Source of the DNA: Solirubrum koreensis
GTDB taxonomy: Bacteria; Bacteroidota; Bacteroidia; Cytophagales; Hymenobacteraceae
Assembly: GCF_039541855.1 (NCBI RefSeq)
Contig: NZ_BAABHA010000001.1
Coordinates: forward strand, 248,001 to 312,000
Length of the DNA: 64,000 nucleotides
Direction of reading: 5' to 3'
The translations under genes were made by a program, and so were the position numbers. Under the pieces are notes generated by a model. That model did not search any database. It saw nothing but the letters and a program-made list of their open reading frames with translations, and was not told the DNA's origin. Shown here one piece after another: positions 24,959 to 33,642 of the stretch (its first letter is position 1; every line of letters starts with the position of its first letter).

Positions 24959-25888
24959 TTATATAAACAGCGAGCTAATAGACTCGTGTGTCACCACGTT
25001 CCGGATGGCTTGGGCAAAGAGGTCGGCCACCGAGATGACGCGAATCTTGTCGTTTTCCTCGCGCAGCGGGATGGTATCGGTCGTAATCAGCTCCACCAGC
25101 GAGGAATTGCGAATCCGCTCATGGGCCGGGCCGCTAAGCACGGGGTGGGTGATGACGGCCCGCACCGAAGCGGCACCCCGCTCCAGCAGCAGATCGGCGG
25201 CCTTGCACACGGTGCCGGCCGTGTCCACGATGTCGTCCACCAGCACCACGTTCATGCCCGTCACGTCGCCGATGACCTGCATGGAGGCAATTTCGTTGGC
25301 CCGCAGGCGCATCTTGTCGCAGACCACTATTTCGGCCCCGAACTTCTTGGCAAAGGCCCGGGTGCGCACCACGCCGCCCACGTCGGGAGAAGCGAAGATG
25401 AGGTTCTCCAGGTTCAGGGACTTGATGTAGGGCGCCGTGATGGTGGAGCCGTCGAGGTGGTCGACGGGAATGTCGAAGAAGCCCTGAATCTGGCCCGCGT
25501 GCAGGTCGCAGGTCATCAGGCGGGAAGTGCCCACGCTCTGGATGAACTCAGCCACGACTTTGGCCCCGATGCTTACCCGGGGCTTATCCTTGCGGTCCTG
25601 CCGGGTGTAGCCCATGTAGGGCATCACCACGTTCACTTTGTAGGCCGAGGCGCGCTTGGCCGCGTCCACCATCAGCATGAGTTCCATCAGGTTATCGGCG
25701 GGTGGGAAGGTGCTCTGGATGAGAAACACCTCGCAGCCGCGTACGCTCTCGTTGAAGCTCGGTCCGATTTCGGAGTCGGCGAAGCGCTGGATGGTGAGGT
25801 CGCCCAGGGGTTGACCGTAAGCGGCGGCAATTTTTTCGGCCACGTCGCGCGACGTGGTACCGGAGAAGATTTTGACCTGCGAAGCCAT
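24959..25888 (-). CDS. prs: Ribose-phosphate pyrophosphokinase
   Basis: 309 residues from the ATG at 25888; the frame extends ten codons upstream but MASQVKIFSGTTSR is the family start. ATP loop around FADSEIGPSFNESVRG, divalent cation and ribose-5-phosphate motif CDLHAGQIQGFFDIPVDHL, and the PRPP signature VVLVDDIVDTAGT. It makes PRPP for nucleotide, His, Trp and NAD synthesis. It lies downstream of tRNA-Gln, separated by a terminator; no exact promoter match was found in front of it. Confidence 0.97.
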   Translation of the reverse strand: MASQVKIFSGTTSRDVAEKIAAAYGQPLGDLTIQRFADSEIGPSFNESVRGCEVFLIQSTFPPADNLMELMLMVDAAKRASAYKVNVVMPYMGYTRQDRKDKPRVSIGAKVVAEFIQSVGTSRLMTCDLHAGQIQGFFDIPVDHLDGSTITAPYIKSLNLENLIFASPDVGGVVRTRAFAKKFGAEIVVCDKMRLRANEIASMQVIGDVTGMNVVLVDDIVDTAGTVCKAADLLLERGAASVRAVITHPVLSGPAHERIRNSSLVELITTDTIPLREENDKIRVISVADLFAQAIRNVVTHESISSLFI

Positions 25889-26024
25889 GAGAGAAGAAAA
25901 GGGAACAAGGAAAGCCAACCAAGAACCGGCGTCCGTAGTCCGGATGCACGCGTTAGTGGCTGGGTCGCAGGCCGCTGCAGGGCCCTGACCGCCGCTAGCG
26001 CGTGGTCAGTACCGGTGGAACCGT

Positions 26025-26077
26025 AAAAAGCGAAAGGCGCCGACTTCTCTCCGAAGAGGAAGCCAGCGCCTTTCGCT
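26025..26077 (-). terminator. Terminator of tRNA-Gln
   Basis: 12-bp perfect stem (26029-26040 with 26066-26077) with a 25-base loop that itself can fold, followed on minus by five T. It starts ten bases after the tRNA 3' end. Confidence 0.85.
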
Positions 26078-26086
26078 GTTGAGCAG

Positions 26087-26159
26087 TTGTCCGACCAGGG
26101 CTCGAACCTGGACTTTCTTGAATCAAAATCAAGCGTGTTGCCAGTTACACCATCGGACA
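26087..26159 (-). tRNA. tRNA-Gln (UUG)
   Basis: 73 bases, read on minus. Acceptor stem TGTCCGA (5' end at 26159) pairs with TCGGACA, discriminator A at 26087; the U1-A72 pair is typical of tRNA-Gln. The anticodon stem-loop is CTTGA-TTTTGAT-TCAAG with anticodon TTG. The T arm contains GGTTCGAGCC. The 3' CCA is not encoded. It has a complete promoter upstream and a terminator downstream. Confidence 0.96.
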
Positions 26160-26189
26160 AAATCCCACGCGGTGTCCCGTTTGGGTTTG

Positions 26190-26220
26190 CAAATGTACTA
26201 CCGTTTCGGGCGGCTCCAAA
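26190..26220 (-). promoter_or_regulatory. Promoter of tRNA-Gln, full Bacteroidota consensus
   Basis: On minus: TTTG (26217-26220), a 19-base spacer, then TACATTTG (26190-26197). Both elements match the known -33/-7 consensus of Bacteroidota exactly. The predicted start is about 24 bases before the mature tRNA end. Confidence 0.85.
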
Positions 26221-26319
26221 TTTTGGGCGAAATAATTTTTTGGGGTAAAGGCGTTATTTGGCCTGAAAAGCGCCTTTTAGCGGTGATTTTCAGCGCGAAA
26301 AGTTTCCGTGGCGTTCGGG

Positions 26320-26351
26320 TTTGCCCATGCGGCGGATGGTCCGTACTTTTG
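26320..26351 (+). promoter_or_regulatory. atpD: Promoter of atpD
   Basis: TTTG (26320-26323), a 20-base spacer, then TACTTTTG (26344-26351). The start codon is 38 bases downstream. It is divergent from the tRNA-Gln promoter about 100 bases away. Confidence 0.82.
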
Positions 26352-26389
26352 CGGCCTGAAACTGCTTCATTTCCCTATACACAAACGCA

Positions 26390-27895
26390 ATGGCGAATAC
26401 CGGCAAAATCACCCAGGTCATCGGTCCCGTGGTGGACGTGAGCTTCGCGGGTGAAGGCTCCAAACTGCCCAACATCCTCGACGCGCTGGAAGTAACGAAG
26501 GACAACGGCCAAGTCGTAATCCTGGAGTGCCAGCAACACCTGGGCGAAGACCGTGTGCGTACCATCGCCATGGACTCGACCGAAGGTTTGACCCGCGGCG
26601 CCGACGTGCGCGACTTGGGTGCGCCCATCTCGATGCCCACCGGCGACGGCGTAAAAGGCCGCCTGTTCAACGTAATCGGCGAGGCCATTGATGGCATTCC
26701 GCAGCCCCAATCGGGCGTGCGTCTGCCCATTCACCGTCAGGCTCCCGCTTTCGAAGAACTGGCTACTTCCTCGGAAGTTTTCTTCACCGGCATCAAAGTA
26801 ATCGACTTGCTGGCTCCTTATGTAAAGGGCGGTAAAATCGGTTTGTTTGGTGGTGCTGGCGTAGGCAAAACCGTACTGATTCAGGAACTCATCAACAACA
26901 TCGCCAAGGCCTACTCGGGTCTGTCGGTGTTTGCTGGTGTGGGCGAGCGTACCCGCGAAGGCAATGACTTGCTGCGCGAATTCATCGAATCGGACATCAT
27001 TCGCTACGGCTCGGAGTTTAAGCACTCCATGGAGCAGGGCGGCTGGGACCTGACGAAGGTGGACATGGCCGAGATGGAAAAATCTCAGGCTACGCTGGTG
27101 TTCGGCCAGATGAACGAGCCTCCCGGAGCCCGTGCCCGTGTGGCCCTGTCGGGTCTGACCATTGCGGAGAACTTCCGCGACGGCGACGGCACCGGTGCTG
27201 GTCGTGACATCCTGTTCTTTATCGACAACATCTTCCGCTTCACCCAGGCGGGTTCGGAAGTGTCGGCTCTGCTGGGCCGTATGCCCTCGGCCGTAGGTTA
27301 CCAGCCCACGCTGGCTACCGAAATGGGTGCCATGCAGGAGCGTATCACCTCCACCAAGCGGGGCTCTATCACCTCGGTACAGGCCGTTTACGTGCCTGCC
27401 GATGACTTGACTGACCCGGCTCCGGCCAACACCTTTGCTCACTTGGACGCTACCACGGTACTGTCGCGTAAGATTGCCGAGCTTGGCATCTACCCGGCTG
27501 TGGACCCGCTGGACTCGACCTCACGCATCCTGGATGCCGCCGTTCTCGGCGACGAGCACTACAACACCGCCCAGCGCGTGAAAGAAATTCTGCAACGCTA
27601 CAAAGAACTGCAGGACATCATCGCCATCTTGGGTATGGACGAACTCTCCGAAGAAGACAAGCAGACCGTAAACCGCGCCCGTCGCGTGCAGCGTTTCCTG
27701 TCGCAGCCCTTCTTCGTGGCCGAGCAGTTCACCGGTCTGGCCGGTGTACTCGTTGATATCAAGGACACCATCCGCGGCTTCAACGAAATCATCGACGGCA
27801 AGCACGACCACCTGCCTGAGGCAGCGTTCAACCTCGTAGGTACCATCGAGGATGCCGTAGCCAAGGGTGAGAAGTTGATGGCGGAAGCCCGCTAA
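26390..27895 (+). CDS. atpD: F1Fo ATP synthase subunit beta
   Basis: 501 residues. P-loop GGAGVGKT at 154-161, Walker B region ILFFIDNIFRFTQAGSEVSALLGR with the ATPase alpha/beta signature continuing to PSAVGYQPTL, and the DELSEEDKQ segment near the C-terminus. It is the catalytic subunit of ATP synthase, on the cytoplasmic face of the inner membrane. As usual in Bacteroidota, atpD and atpC form a pair apart from the other atp genes, none of which is in the window. Confidence 0.98.
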   Translation: MANTGKITQVIGPVVDVSFAGEGSKLPNILDALEVTKDNGQVVILECQQHLGEDRVRTIAMDSTEGLTRGADVRDLGAPISMPTGDGVKGRLFNVIGEAIDGIPQPQSGVRLPIHRQAPAFEELATSSEVFFTGIKVIDLLAPYVKGGKIGLFGGAGVGKTVLIQELINNIAKAYSGLSVFAGVGERTREGNDLLREFIESDIIRYGSEFKHSMEQGGWDLTKVDMAEMEKSQATLVFGQMNEPPGARARVALSGLTIAENFRDGDGTGAGRDILFFIDNIFRFTQAGSEVSALLGRMPSAVGYQPTLATEMGAMQERITSTKRGSITSVQAVYVPADDLTDPAPANTFAHLDATTVLSRKIAELGIYPAVDPLDSTSRILDAAVLGDEHYNTAQRVKEILQRYKELQDIIAILGMDELSEEDKQTVNRARRVQRFLSQPFFVAEQFTGLAGVLVDIKDTIRGFNEIIDGKHDHLPEAAFNLVGTIEDAVAKGEKLMAEAR

Positions 27896-27908
27896 TTTTT
27901 GAGTTGAC

Positions 27909-27962
27909 GGTTATCCGTTGTCAGTTGTGAGGCCGAACGGCACACGCTGACAACGGATAACT
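27909..27962. repeat. Inverted repeat between atpD and atpC
   Basis: Perfect 15-base arms: GTTATCCGTTGTCAG (27910-27924) and its complement (27947-27961), loop 22 bases. It contains the TTGTCAG core also seen at 36803-36872. There is no T run, so it looks like an intercistronic mRNA structure or a small palindromic element rather than a terminator. Confidence 0.75.
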
Positions 27963-27979
27963 ACAAACAGGCAACTGCT

Positions 27980-28225
27980 ATGCGTTTAGAAATCATCACG
28001 CCGGACCGCAAGGTGTTTGAGGGCGAAGTTTCTTCGGCCATCTTCCCGGGCGCCGACGGCCAGTTTGAAGTGCTCAACAACCACGCCCCGCTCATCAGCG
28101 CGCTGCAAGCGGGCGAGGTGCGCCTAACCAGCGCTGCCGGCCGCGAGTCGTTCCAGGTAACGGGCGGCGTGGTGGAAGTGCTGCGCAACAACGTCGTGGT
28201 TTTGGCCGAGTCGGTGTTGGCGTAA
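27980..28225 (+). CDS. atpC: F1Fo ATP synthase subunit epsilon, short form
   Basis: 81 residues: only the N-terminal beta-sandwich (MRLEIITPDRKVFEGEVSS, LPGADGQFEVLNNHAPLISAL-like core). The C-terminal helical hairpin of the 130-140 residue forms is absent, so the ATPase-inhibiting conformations of that hairpin cannot occur. It sits in the central stalk linking F1 and Fo. It follows atpD after an 84-base gap that holds a palindrome. Confidence 0.95.
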   Translation: MRLEIITPDRKVFEGEVSSAIFPGADGQFEVLNNHAPLISALQAGEVRLTSAAGRESFQVTGGVVEVLRNNVVVLAESVLA

Positions 28226-28247
28226 CGCTTCAACGAAAAGAAATCAG

Positions 28248-28279
28248 GAAAGCCTCTCCCGCCCCGGAGAGGCTTTTTT
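28248..28279 (+). terminator. Intrinsic terminator of atpDC
   Basis: Stem AAAGCCTCTCC (28249-28259) with GGAGAGGCTTT, then further T; 23 bases after the atpC stop. Confidence 0.92.
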
Positions 28280-28370
28280 GTTGGTCTAGAGAGGGAACAG
28301 CACTTCGGTTGAATTATAGTAAGGAGTGCCGACCTTGCGTGGAGCAAGTGCCCGTTTAGTTGCCCGATCT

Positions 28371-29471
28371 ATGCTGCGTCCTCAGGACCCTTTTGCTGCT
28401 ATTGAGAACATTTACACACCCCGGCAGCGGCACGTGCTGCTGATTGCCTCGCTTATTGGGCTGGGTGGGCTGATGCTGTTGGGGCTGGTGCAGTACCTAA
28501 CGGCGTTTTTGGGGGCAGGCATTCTGTTTGTTATGTTCCGGCCGTGGTGGGTGGCGCTGGTGCATCAGCGCCGCTGGAACCGCCGGCTGGTGGCCGTGGG
28601 GCTGCTGCTGGTTACCGTGGTGGCCCTCATTATCCCCTTCTTTGCCCTGAGCACGTTGCTGATCGACCGGATGGTGGCATTTGCCCGGCACCCCGAGCGC
28701 ATCATGGATGTACTGCACAAGCTGGAAAACGCTAGCGGCTTTCAAATTGTGGGGAAGCAAAACGTGCGCGAACTGCTTCAGCAGGCTGCGCGGCAAGTGA
28801 GCAGCTGGGTGCCCACAGTTGCCAGCGGTGCTTTGAATTTCCTGGTGATTGTGGGGCTAATGCTGTTCACTATGTACTACCTGTTTATGCAGGAAACGTA
28901 CTTTTTACTCGGGCTGCGCCGGTACCTGCCGTTTCGGGGCGAAACCATTTCGGAGCTGGGGGAATCGTTGAAAAACAACGTTAACGCCAACGTATTGGGC
29001 CAGGTACTGGTGTCGATGGTGCAGAGTATTCTGACGGGCTTGACCTTGTGGATTTTTGGCGTGCCCGATCCTCTTTTTTGGGGAGTGGTAGCTTTTTTTA
29101 TGGCTTTCCTGCCAGTCTTGGGTACTCCGCTGGTATGGGGGCCGGCTGCATTGTATCAGTTTTCGGAAGGCGCTACCGGGGCGGCAGTTGGGATTCTGCT
29201 GGTGGGCTTCATTGTGATTGTGAATGTTGACAACCTGCTGCGCATTGTGCTGGCCAAGCGCATGGGCGACATTCATCCGCTGATAACGCTAATCGGTCTG
29301 GTGCTGGGAATAGAAATTTTCGGCATCGTGGGCTTAGTGGTGGGGCCGCTGCTGGTGTCTTACTTTCTGGTACTGATGGAAGTGTTCCGGCGTGAAAACC
29401 GGGTGGCACGGGCTGCTTTGGCGGCCAAGAGCAAAGGTATTGCGGGGGAGTCCCCAGGTGCTGACGCTTAG
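28371..29471 (+). CDS. AI-2E family transporter (PerM/YdiK type)
   Basis: 366 residues from the ATG at 28371; a GTG at 28326 is possible. Two early membrane helices (about 20-60), a third at about 75-100, then a soluble stretch (about 105-150), then four or five helices, the layout of the AI-2E transporter family (UPF0118). Conserved-looking segments include FWGVVAFFMAFLPVLGTPLVW and NVDNLLRIVLAKRMGDIHPL. Members export quorum signals, ions or unknown solutes; the substrate here is not predictable. Single gene. Confidence 0.9.
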   Translation: MLRPQDPFAAIENIYTPRQRHVLLIASLIGLGGLMLLGLVQYLTAFLGAGILFVMFRPWWVALVHQRRWNRRLVAVGLLLVTVVALIIPFFALSTLLIDRMVAFARHPERIMDVLHKLENASGFQIVGKQNVRELLQQAARQVSSWVPTVASGALNFLVIVGLMLFTMYYLFMQETYFLLGLRRYLPFRGETISELGESLKNNVNANVLGQVLVSMVQSILTGLTLWIFGVPDPLFWGVVAFFMAFLPVLGTPLVWGPAALYQFSEGATGAAVGILLVGFIVIVNVDNLLRIVLAKRMGDIHPLITLIGLVLGIEIFGIVGLVVGPLLVSYFLVLMEVFRRENRVARAALAAKSKGIAGESPGADA

Positions 29472-29628
29472 GGAGGGTCGGGCAGTGCCTTACATGCCTT
29501 GGGTAGTTAGGACCTGATCGTTGCAAGCGAGGAGCAGAAAAATGCGGCTGCGGCAGTAGCTTGCACCACGGAAAAGAAACCGATTTCCTCCCGGTGTCGC
29601 CCGCCATACCCGCCAACCCTCGTCGCTG

Positions 29629-30753
29629 ATGACCTCCATTACTCCGAAAATCACGCCCATCTACCAAACTTCGGTTTTCAAGTTTCAGGACCTCGACGAG
29701 CTCGACCAGTACTTTCAGGATACCAGCAGCCGGTACCTGTACTCGCGCAACGGCAACCCCAATTCCGACGAGCTGGTTAACGCCATCAATCAGCTGGAAG
29801 GCGGCGCGGGCGCGGTGGCTACGTCTTCGGGCATGTCGGCCATTTTTGCCTCTATTCTGGCCTACTGCCAAACCGGCGACCATGTGCTGTGCGCTGCCGA
29901 CATCTACGGCGGCTCGGCTGCGCTGCTGAATACCGAACTCAGCCGCATGGGCATCACGGTGACGTACGTGCCCTTCGAGCAACTCTACAGCCTCGGCCAA
30001 TTTGTGCAGCCCACCACGCGCCTGCTGCTGGCCGAAACCATTAGCAACCCACTACTGCGTGTGGCCGATTTGCGTCGCCTTGCCACCGAATGCCACAACC
30101 TGGGCCTGAAGTTGGTGGTGGACAACACCTTTGCCACGCCGCTGCTCACCAAGCCGCTAAGCCTGGGAGCCGATATCAGCCTGCACAGCGTAACCAAGTA
30201 CCTGGCGGGCCACAGCGACGTAACCGCCGGCGCCGCCGTAGCGGCCGACCCGGAAGTAGCCGCCAGACTCAAGCAAATCGGGGTGTTTTACGGCCTTACG
30301 CTCAGCCCCATGGAAAGCTGGCTGGCCGTTCGCGGCCTGAAAACCCTGCGCCTGCGCGTGCGTGAACATTGCCACAACGCCCAAGCCGTGGCCGAGATGT
30401 TGCAACAACACCCCGGCGTGCGCGCCGTGTATTACCCCGGCCTGCCCGATCATGCGCAGCACGCACTGGCCAAGGAGCAGGGTGGAGGTATGTTCGGTGG
30501 GATGATGTCGATTCTGCTGGAAGACGATCAGGAAGCGGTGAGCGGCTTCATGCGCCGCTGTCAGCGGTTCCCGTTCGCGCCCTCGTTGGCGGGGGTAGAC
30601 TCGTCGCTGTCGTACCCGCTGGGAACATCGCACCGGGCACTTACGCCGGAGCAGCAACGGGACCTGGGCATTACATTGGGGCTGGTGCGGCTGTCGGTGG
30701 GCATTGAGCCAGCCGAGGAGTTGGTGGAAGACTTGCGACAAGCGTTGGGGTAG
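29629..30753 (+). CDS. Cys/Met metabolism PLP-dependent enzyme (trans-sulfuration family)
   Basis: 374 residues. Family marks: TPIYQTSVFKF, YSRNGNPNSDELVNAINQLEGG, the SSGMSAI cofactor loop, DNTFATPLLTKPL and the Schiff-base lysine K190 in LHSVTKYLAGHSDV. This family covers cystathionine gamma-synthase, beta- and gamma-lyases and methionine gamma-lyase; residues alone do not tell these apart, though the length and SLGTSHRA-like C-terminal region suit a gamma-synthase or gamma-lyase. Cytoplasmic sulfur amino acid metabolism. The 157-base upstream region shows no SAM riboswitch that I recognise. Confidence 0.92.
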   Translation: MTSITPKITPIYQTSVFKFQDLDELDQYFQDTSSRYLYSRNGNPNSDELVNAINQLEGGAGAVATSSGMSAIFASILAYCQTGDHVLCAADIYGGSAALLNTELSRMGITVTYVPFEQLYSLGQFVQPTTRLLLAETISNPLLRVADLRRLATECHNLGLKLVVDNTFATPLLTKPLSLGADISLHSVTKYLAGHSDVTAGAAVAADPEVAARLKQIGVFYGLTLSPMESWLAVRGLKTLRLRVREHCHNAQAVAEMLQQHPGVRAVYYPGLPDHAQHALAKEQGGGMFGGMMSILLEDDQEAVSGFMRRCQRFPFAPSLAGVDSSLSYPLGTSHRALTPEQQRDLGITLGLVRLSVGIEPAEELVEDLRQALG

Positions 30754-30876
30754 GCCAAACGAGCAAGAATTTTGTACCGAAGTCCAGGGTTTTTAAACTG
30801 ATAGCCGCACGTTTTGTACTGCATAGTGAACTTTATAGACTACCTGCGCGGCTTTTTAAGCTAAAAAGGGTAGACA

Positions 30877-32016
30877 TTATAGCTTTGCCTGCAAAGCCTT
30901 AACGACGCGGCGCACGTGGGCGTCGGTCATGCTGGAACCGGAAGGCAGGCAAAGTCCGCGGGTGAAAAGGTCTTCGCACACGGTGCCGCCGTACATGGCG
31001 GATGCTGCAAAAAGCGGCTGCAGGTGCAGGGGCTTCCAGAGTGGCCGGCTTTCGATGTTGTGCGTTTCCAGGTGCTGACGTAGGTCTTCGGGCGTGCGCT
31101 CGGTATGTTCGGGGCTGAGTAGAATGGTGGTCAGCCAGCGGTTTGAGCGGGTGTTGGCCGGCTCGGCGGGACCTACTTGCACTGCTGGTACATCGCGCAG
31201 CAGTTCTTGATATAATGCGAAGATTTCGCGGCGGCGCTTCACGCGCTCTTCAATCAGTTCCATCTGGCCGCGGCCGATGCCGGCGAGAATGTTGCTCAGG
31301 CGGTAGTTATAACCGAGGGTAGAATGCTGGTAGTACGGAGCCGGGTCCTTGGCCTGGGTGCTCAGCCAGCGGGCCTGGCGGGCGTATTCGGCGTTGTTGG
31401 TGAGCAGGGCGCCACCGCCGCTGGTAGTAATGATCTTGTTGCCATTGAACGAAAGAACGGCAACGTCGCCAAAGCTTCCCAAGGCCTGCCCGTGGTGTCG
31501 GGAGCCCAAAGCCTCGGCCGCGTCTTCCAGCACCGGCACGCCGTACTCGGCGGCTAGTTCCAGGATTTCGTTCAGCAGCGCGGGCATGCCGTAGAGGTGC
31601 ACCACAATAATGGCCTTGGCCTGTTTGCCGCGGCGGGCGCGTTCGGCCAACGCCTCGCGCAGGCGCTGGGGGCACAGGTTCCAGGTGCGGGTTTCGCTGT
31701 CGATGAAAACCGGCTCGGCGCCCACGTAGCGTACCGGACTGGCCGTGGCCACGAAGGTGAACGACGGCACCAGCACCTCGTCGCCGGGGCCCACGCCGAG
31801 CAGTAGCAACCCCAGGTGAATAGCAGCCGTGCCCGACGACAAGGCCACGCAGTGCTGGGTGCCCACGTACTGGCACAGGTCGCGCTCGAAGCCGTCGAGG
31901 TTGGGGCCGGCGGGGGCCACCCAATTGTCTTCGATGGCTTTGTGAACGTAATTCAGCTCGTGGCGACCAAGGTGGGGCGGAGAGAGGAAAAGCCGGTCGT
32001 AATCGTCGCTGTGCAT
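30877..32016 (-). CDS. DegT/DnrJ/EryC1/StrS sugar aminotransferase (PglE-like)
   Basis: 379 residues, class V-type PLP fold. Features: SGTAAIHLGLLLLGVGPGDE (61-80), the acidic residue D165 in VLEDAAEALG and the PLP lysine K194 in SFNGNKIITTSGGG. It transfers an amino group from glutamate to a keto-sugar nucleotide. With the acetyltransferase and phosphoglycosyl transferase upstream it looks like PglE of the diacetylbacillosamine route. It is third on the strand, 97 bases after the acetyltransferase. The 4,6-dehydratase (PglF) that would make its substrate is not in the window. Confidence 0.93.
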   Translation of the reverse strand: MHSDDYDRLFLSPPHLGRHELNYVHKAIEDNWVAPAGPNLDGFERDLCQYVGTQHCVALSSGTAAIHLGLLLLGVGPGDEVLVPSFTFVATASPVRYVGAEPVFIDSETRTWNLCPQRLREALAERARRGKQAKAIIVVHLYGMPALLNEILELAAEYGVPVLEDAAEALGSRHHGQALGSFGDVAVLSFNGNKIITTSGGGALLTNNAEYARQARWLSTQAKDPAPYYQHSTLGYNYRLSNILAGIGRGQMELIEERVKRRREIFALYQELLRDVPAVQVGPAEPANTRSNRWLTTILLSPEHTERTPEDLRQHLETHNIESRPLWKPLHLQPLFAASAMYGGTVCEDLFTRGLCLPSGSSMTDAHVRRVVKALQAKL

Positions 32017-32113
32017 GCAGGGCGGAAGAGCGGCCCGAAAGCCGGAAGTGGTAGCGAAGGAACAAGGTGAGTGGCTGCATGACAGGCAGCCGCACCGGAC
32101 GCAGTATTCTAGA

Positions 32114-32809
32114 CTAATGCTGCTTGATGACTTGCGCTGGTACGCCCACAGCGGTTACATCGGCGGGCAGGTCGCGTACGGCCACGGCGCCGGCACCTAC
32201 AATAGTGCGGGCGCCTACGCGTACTTTGTTGATGACTGTGGCATTGGTCCCCAGGTACACGGCGCTTTCCAAGTGAGCCTCGCCGCCCACGTTGGCGTGG
32301 GGCATAAGGGAGCAAAAGTCTTCCAGCACGGCATCGTGGCCGATGGTGCAGCCTAAGTTCAGCAGCACGTGCCGGCCGATAACGATGTCGCAGGTAAACA
32401 CGCAGCCTTGGGTAACGATGCTGCCGGGGCCTACTTGCACATTCTGATAGCCGCGCAACGTAACGGAAGGGTGAATAAGGGTGGCAAAGTGCAGGTGCGG
32501 TGAGGTAAGGCGCCCCACCACGGCGGCGCGGTGGTGGCTATTGCCCACGGCAACGGCAGCGTACACCGTTTCGGTGGTGGCGTTCAGATCGGCTATGGTG
32601 CCGAGGTAGGGTAAATCGTGCAGGCGTTCGAGGTCAGCGGGCTGCTGGTCGTCGTAAAAGCCTAGCACATCCCATTGCAGGCGCATTTCGTTGAGCTGGC
32701 GCACCAGCATCAGCACTTCGCGGCCCAGGCCGCCGGCGCCCACAATAACCAGCGGGCGGCTGCCGGAGAATTCCAGGTCGTCGTAATCAGAGAAGAAAAG
32801 TTGAGTCAT
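32114..32809 (-). CDS. PglD/NeuD-type sugar acetyltransferase (left-handed beta helix)
   Basis: 231 residues. An N-terminal Rossmann-like part (VIVGAGGLGREVLML, 21-35) binds the sugar nucleotide, and residues about 110-230 are hexapeptide repeats (VTLRGYQNVQVGPGSIV, VGARTIVGAGAVAV) for acetyl-CoA. H158 in CTIGHDAVLEDF is the expected catalytic base. The reaction would be N-acetylation of a UDP-4-amino-sugar. Its ATG overlaps the stop of the transferase gene by four bases, so translation is coupled. Confidence 0.92.
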   Translation of the reverse strand: MTQLFFSDYDDLEFSGSRPLVIVGAGGLGREVLMLVRQLNEMRLQWDVLGFYDDQQPADLERLHDLPYLGTIADLNATTETVYAAVAVGNSHHRAAVVGRLTSPHLHFATLIHPSVTLRGYQNVQVGPGSIVTQGCVFTCDIVIGRHVLLNLGCTIGHDAVLEDFCSLMPHANVGGEAHLESAVYLGTNATVINKVRVGARTIVGAGAVAVRDLPADVTAVGVPAQVIKQH

Positions 32810-33474
32810 GCCGAGAAATCGGTATGGGAAGAAGCAGATGGGGAGGAGCCGCGAAAGGCCTCGGTGGTGGCCTGGCCGGGAGCCGCTACGCCGTGGGCAC
32901 TCAGTACCCGACCGGCGGTACGTACGAGAATACGCAAATCGAGGGCAAAAGAGAGGTGCTCAACGTACCAAACGTCGTAAGCAAACTTCTGCTCCCAGGA
33001 AATGGCGTTGCGGCCGTTTACCTGCGCCCAGCCCGTAATGCCGGGCCGCACGGCGTGGCGGCGGGCTTGCTCAGGCGAGTACAGCGGCAGGTACTCAGGT
33101 AGTAAGGGGCGCGGGCCCACCAGGCTCAGGTCGCCGCGAAGCACGTTCCAGAGTTGGGGCAGTTCGTCAATGGACGTGGCGCGTAGCAGGCGGCCGAGGC
33201 GGGTGAGGCGCTGGGCATCGGGCAGTAGCTGCCCGGCGGCGTCGCGGGCATCGGTCATGGTTTGGAGCTTGTAGAGCGTGAACAGCTGCCCGTGCAAGCC
33301 GGGCCGGCGGTGCCGAAACAGGATCCGTCCGCTGCCCGGCTGCAGTTTTAGCAACCCGGCGGCCAAGGTTAACACGGGTGCTACCGCCAGCAGCAAGGGC
33401 GCGGCCAGCAGCACGTCGAGCAGGCGTTTGCCCGTGCGGCGGTACCAGTTGGCAGATGCGGCAGTGGTGAACAT
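32806..33474 (-). CDS. Phosphoglycosyl transferase (PglC/bacterial sugar transferase)
   Basis: 222 residues, the small monotopic form. One re-entrant hydrophobic helix at about 18-43, then the conserved catalytic part: LYKLQTM, SIDELPQLWNVLRGDLSLVG (101-120) with the Asp-Glu dyad D103-E104, and GPRP. The C-terminal part is VRPGITGWAQVNGRN. It moves a sugar phosphate from a UDP sugar to undecaprenyl phosphate, the first membrane step of a glycan or glycoprotein pathway. The gene order transferase, acetyltransferase, aminotransferase equals pglC-pglD-pglE. Confidence 0.94.
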   Translation of the reverse strand: MFTTAASANWYRRTGKRLLDVLLAAPLLLAVAPVLTLAAGLLKLQPGSGRILFRHRRPGLHGQLFTLYKLQTMTDARDAAGQLLPDAQRLTRLGRLLRATSIDELPQLWNVLRGDLSLVGPRPLLPEYLPLYSPEQARRHAVRPGITGWAQVNGRNAISWEQKFAYDVWYVEHLSFALDLRILVRTAGRVLSAHGVAAPGQATTEAFRGSSPSASSHTDFSA

Positions 33475-33642
33475 AAGGCAGAAACGCGGGCACTCGGGCC
33501 GTGCAAGTTACGCGCCACGCTGCCTCCACGGTTTAAGCGAACTGGCTTTGCTGTTACCGCGCAAGCCGAAAGGCGAGCAGCCGCCAGTCTTTTGGTCAAC
33601 TTAACTGCCGGCTGATTTCCGCCGACTGCCGTTCTTTGCGCC

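Noticed and set aside
24986..26026. 346-codon frame on plus, antisense to prs
   Set aside because: Shadow frame rich in His and Val; prs motifs are all on minus.
29472..29628. Possible SAM riboswitch before the sulfur amino acid enzyme
   Set aside because: No conserved SAM-I or SAM-II core pattern could be drawn; only a weak TTGCAAGC/GCTTGCA pairing.
29209..30000. 263-codon frame on minus across the transporter end and PLP enzyme start
   Set aside because: Crosses two well supported plus-strand genes and has no recognisable domain.
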